From: Oscillospiraceae bacterium
GTDB taxonomy: Bacteria; Bacillota; Clostridia; Oscillospirales; Oscillospiraceae
Reading direction: 5' to 3'
DNA length: 6,047 nucleotides
NCBI GenBank assembly: GCA_031260745.1
Contig: JAISKY010000178.1
Location: 1-6,047 of the forward strand
Every line of letters starts with the position of its first letter. Positions within the stretch are counted from its first letter, which is position 1. Below the pieces are notes generated by a model. That model made no database searches. It was not told where the DNA came from and saw only the letters and a list, made by a program, of their open reading frames with translations. The translations under genes were made by a program, and so were the position numbers. Below, piece after piece: positions 5,833 to 6,047 of the stretch.

Positions 5833-5856
5833 ATATCCTCCGAATGTCTTGTATCC

Positions 5857-5884
5857 GTAGGGGTACGGTATACCGTACCCTTAC
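5857..5884. repeat. Perfect 20-bp palindrome, extended to 28 nt
   Basis: GGGTACGGTA (5861-5870) is followed directly by its reverse complement TACCGTACCC (5871-5880). Outside this, gta (5857-5859) pairs with tac (5882-5884), with only g5860/t5881 unmatched (a G-U pair in RNA). It lies between the ABC exporter stop (5901) and the pyrF start (5832). No U-run follows on the minus strand, so it is not a clear intrinsic terminator. It could be a dimeric regulator site, a cruciform or RNA processing hairpin, or one copy of a dispersed palindromic repeat. Confidence 0.7.
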
Positions 5885-5900
5885 ATCATTTACGCGCGGT

Positions 5901-6047
5901 CTACGATACTTTTTCAAACTGCGAGTTATACAGTTGAGCGTAGAATCCGCCCTTTTGCATTAGTTCCTCGTGATTGCCCTGCTCAACGATGTCGCCGTCT
6001 TTCATACACAAAATCAAGTCCGCGTTGCGAATCGTACTAAGCCGGTG
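5901..6047 (-). CDS. ABC exporter ATP-binding protein, C-terminal end (partial)
   Basis: The last 48 codons of an open frame enter from the window edge and end with TAG at 5903-5901. The visible residues start at the H-loop, HRLSTIRNADLIL, whose first residue is the switch histidine. MKDGDIVEQGNHEELMQKGG and FYAQLYNSQFE follow. This pattern is typical of the nucleotide-binding domain of fused, homo- or heterodimeric ABC exporters (MsbA/LmrA/MdlB-like), where the membrane domain precedes the ATPase. The Walker A, Q-loop, signature and Walker B lie outside the window, so the substrate cannot be told. A cysteine (LILCMKDG) stands where valine or methionine is more usual, which is probably neutral. 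It is upstream of pyrF in the same direction and could share a transcript with it. Confidence 0.93.
   Translation of the reverse strand, partial: HRLSTIRNADLILCMKDGDIVEQGNHEELMQKGGFYAQLYNSQFEKVS

Noticed and set aside
1..6047. CRISPR array, insertion sequence or replication origin
   Set aside because: No regularly spaced repeats, transposase frame, terminal inverted repeats or DnaA-box cluster were seen.

Overview
The window is a compact bacterial chromosome segment in which every supported gene lies on the minus strand, so transcription runs from high to low coordinates. Strong AGGAGG-type ribosome binding sites, near-consensus sigma-70-type promoters, a tRNA with genomically encoded CCA and a class III prepilin point to a bacterium. 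The ferredoxin-like aldo/keto reductase, long-form PyrF and type IV pilin genes together suggest an anaerobe, perhaps of the Clostridia/Bacillota type. That placement is inference, because no phylogenetic marker is present in full.

In transcription order, 6047-5901 holds the last 48 codons of an ABC exporter ATPase. A short gap with a perfect 20-bp palindrome follows. Next come pyrF (orotidine-5'-phosphate decarboxylase, 5832-5044) and an aldo/keto reductase with two 4Fe-4S motifs (5043-4015), with the pyrF stop codon directly abutting the reductase start codon. A non-coding stretch (4014-3739) contains a terminator-like hairpin whose loop carries the -35 box of a strong promoter, then a structured leader. 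That promoter serves a two-gene pilin operon: a canonical type IV prepilin (3738-2677) and a large 710-residue PilX-like membrane-anchored protein (2665-533). The second gene's ribosome binding site overlaps the first gene's stop codon. The two products are probably minor or accessory components of a type IV pilus or pseudopilus, but no assembly ATPase, platform protein or peptidase gene is in view.

The low-coordinate end is a tRNA region. It has a consensus promoter, tRNA-Tyr(GTA) with CCA, a rho-independent terminator, then an exact 43-nt copy of the 5' half of tRNA-Thr(GGT) with no T arm or 3' acceptor strand. About 180 nt further on, the same 43 nt occur again and run off the window. The stretch between the two copies carries clustered TACCCA hexamers. 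This duplicated half-tRNA is the least ordinary feature in the window and may mark an integration or recombination scar. I see no complete new defence, mobile or biosynthetic system here.
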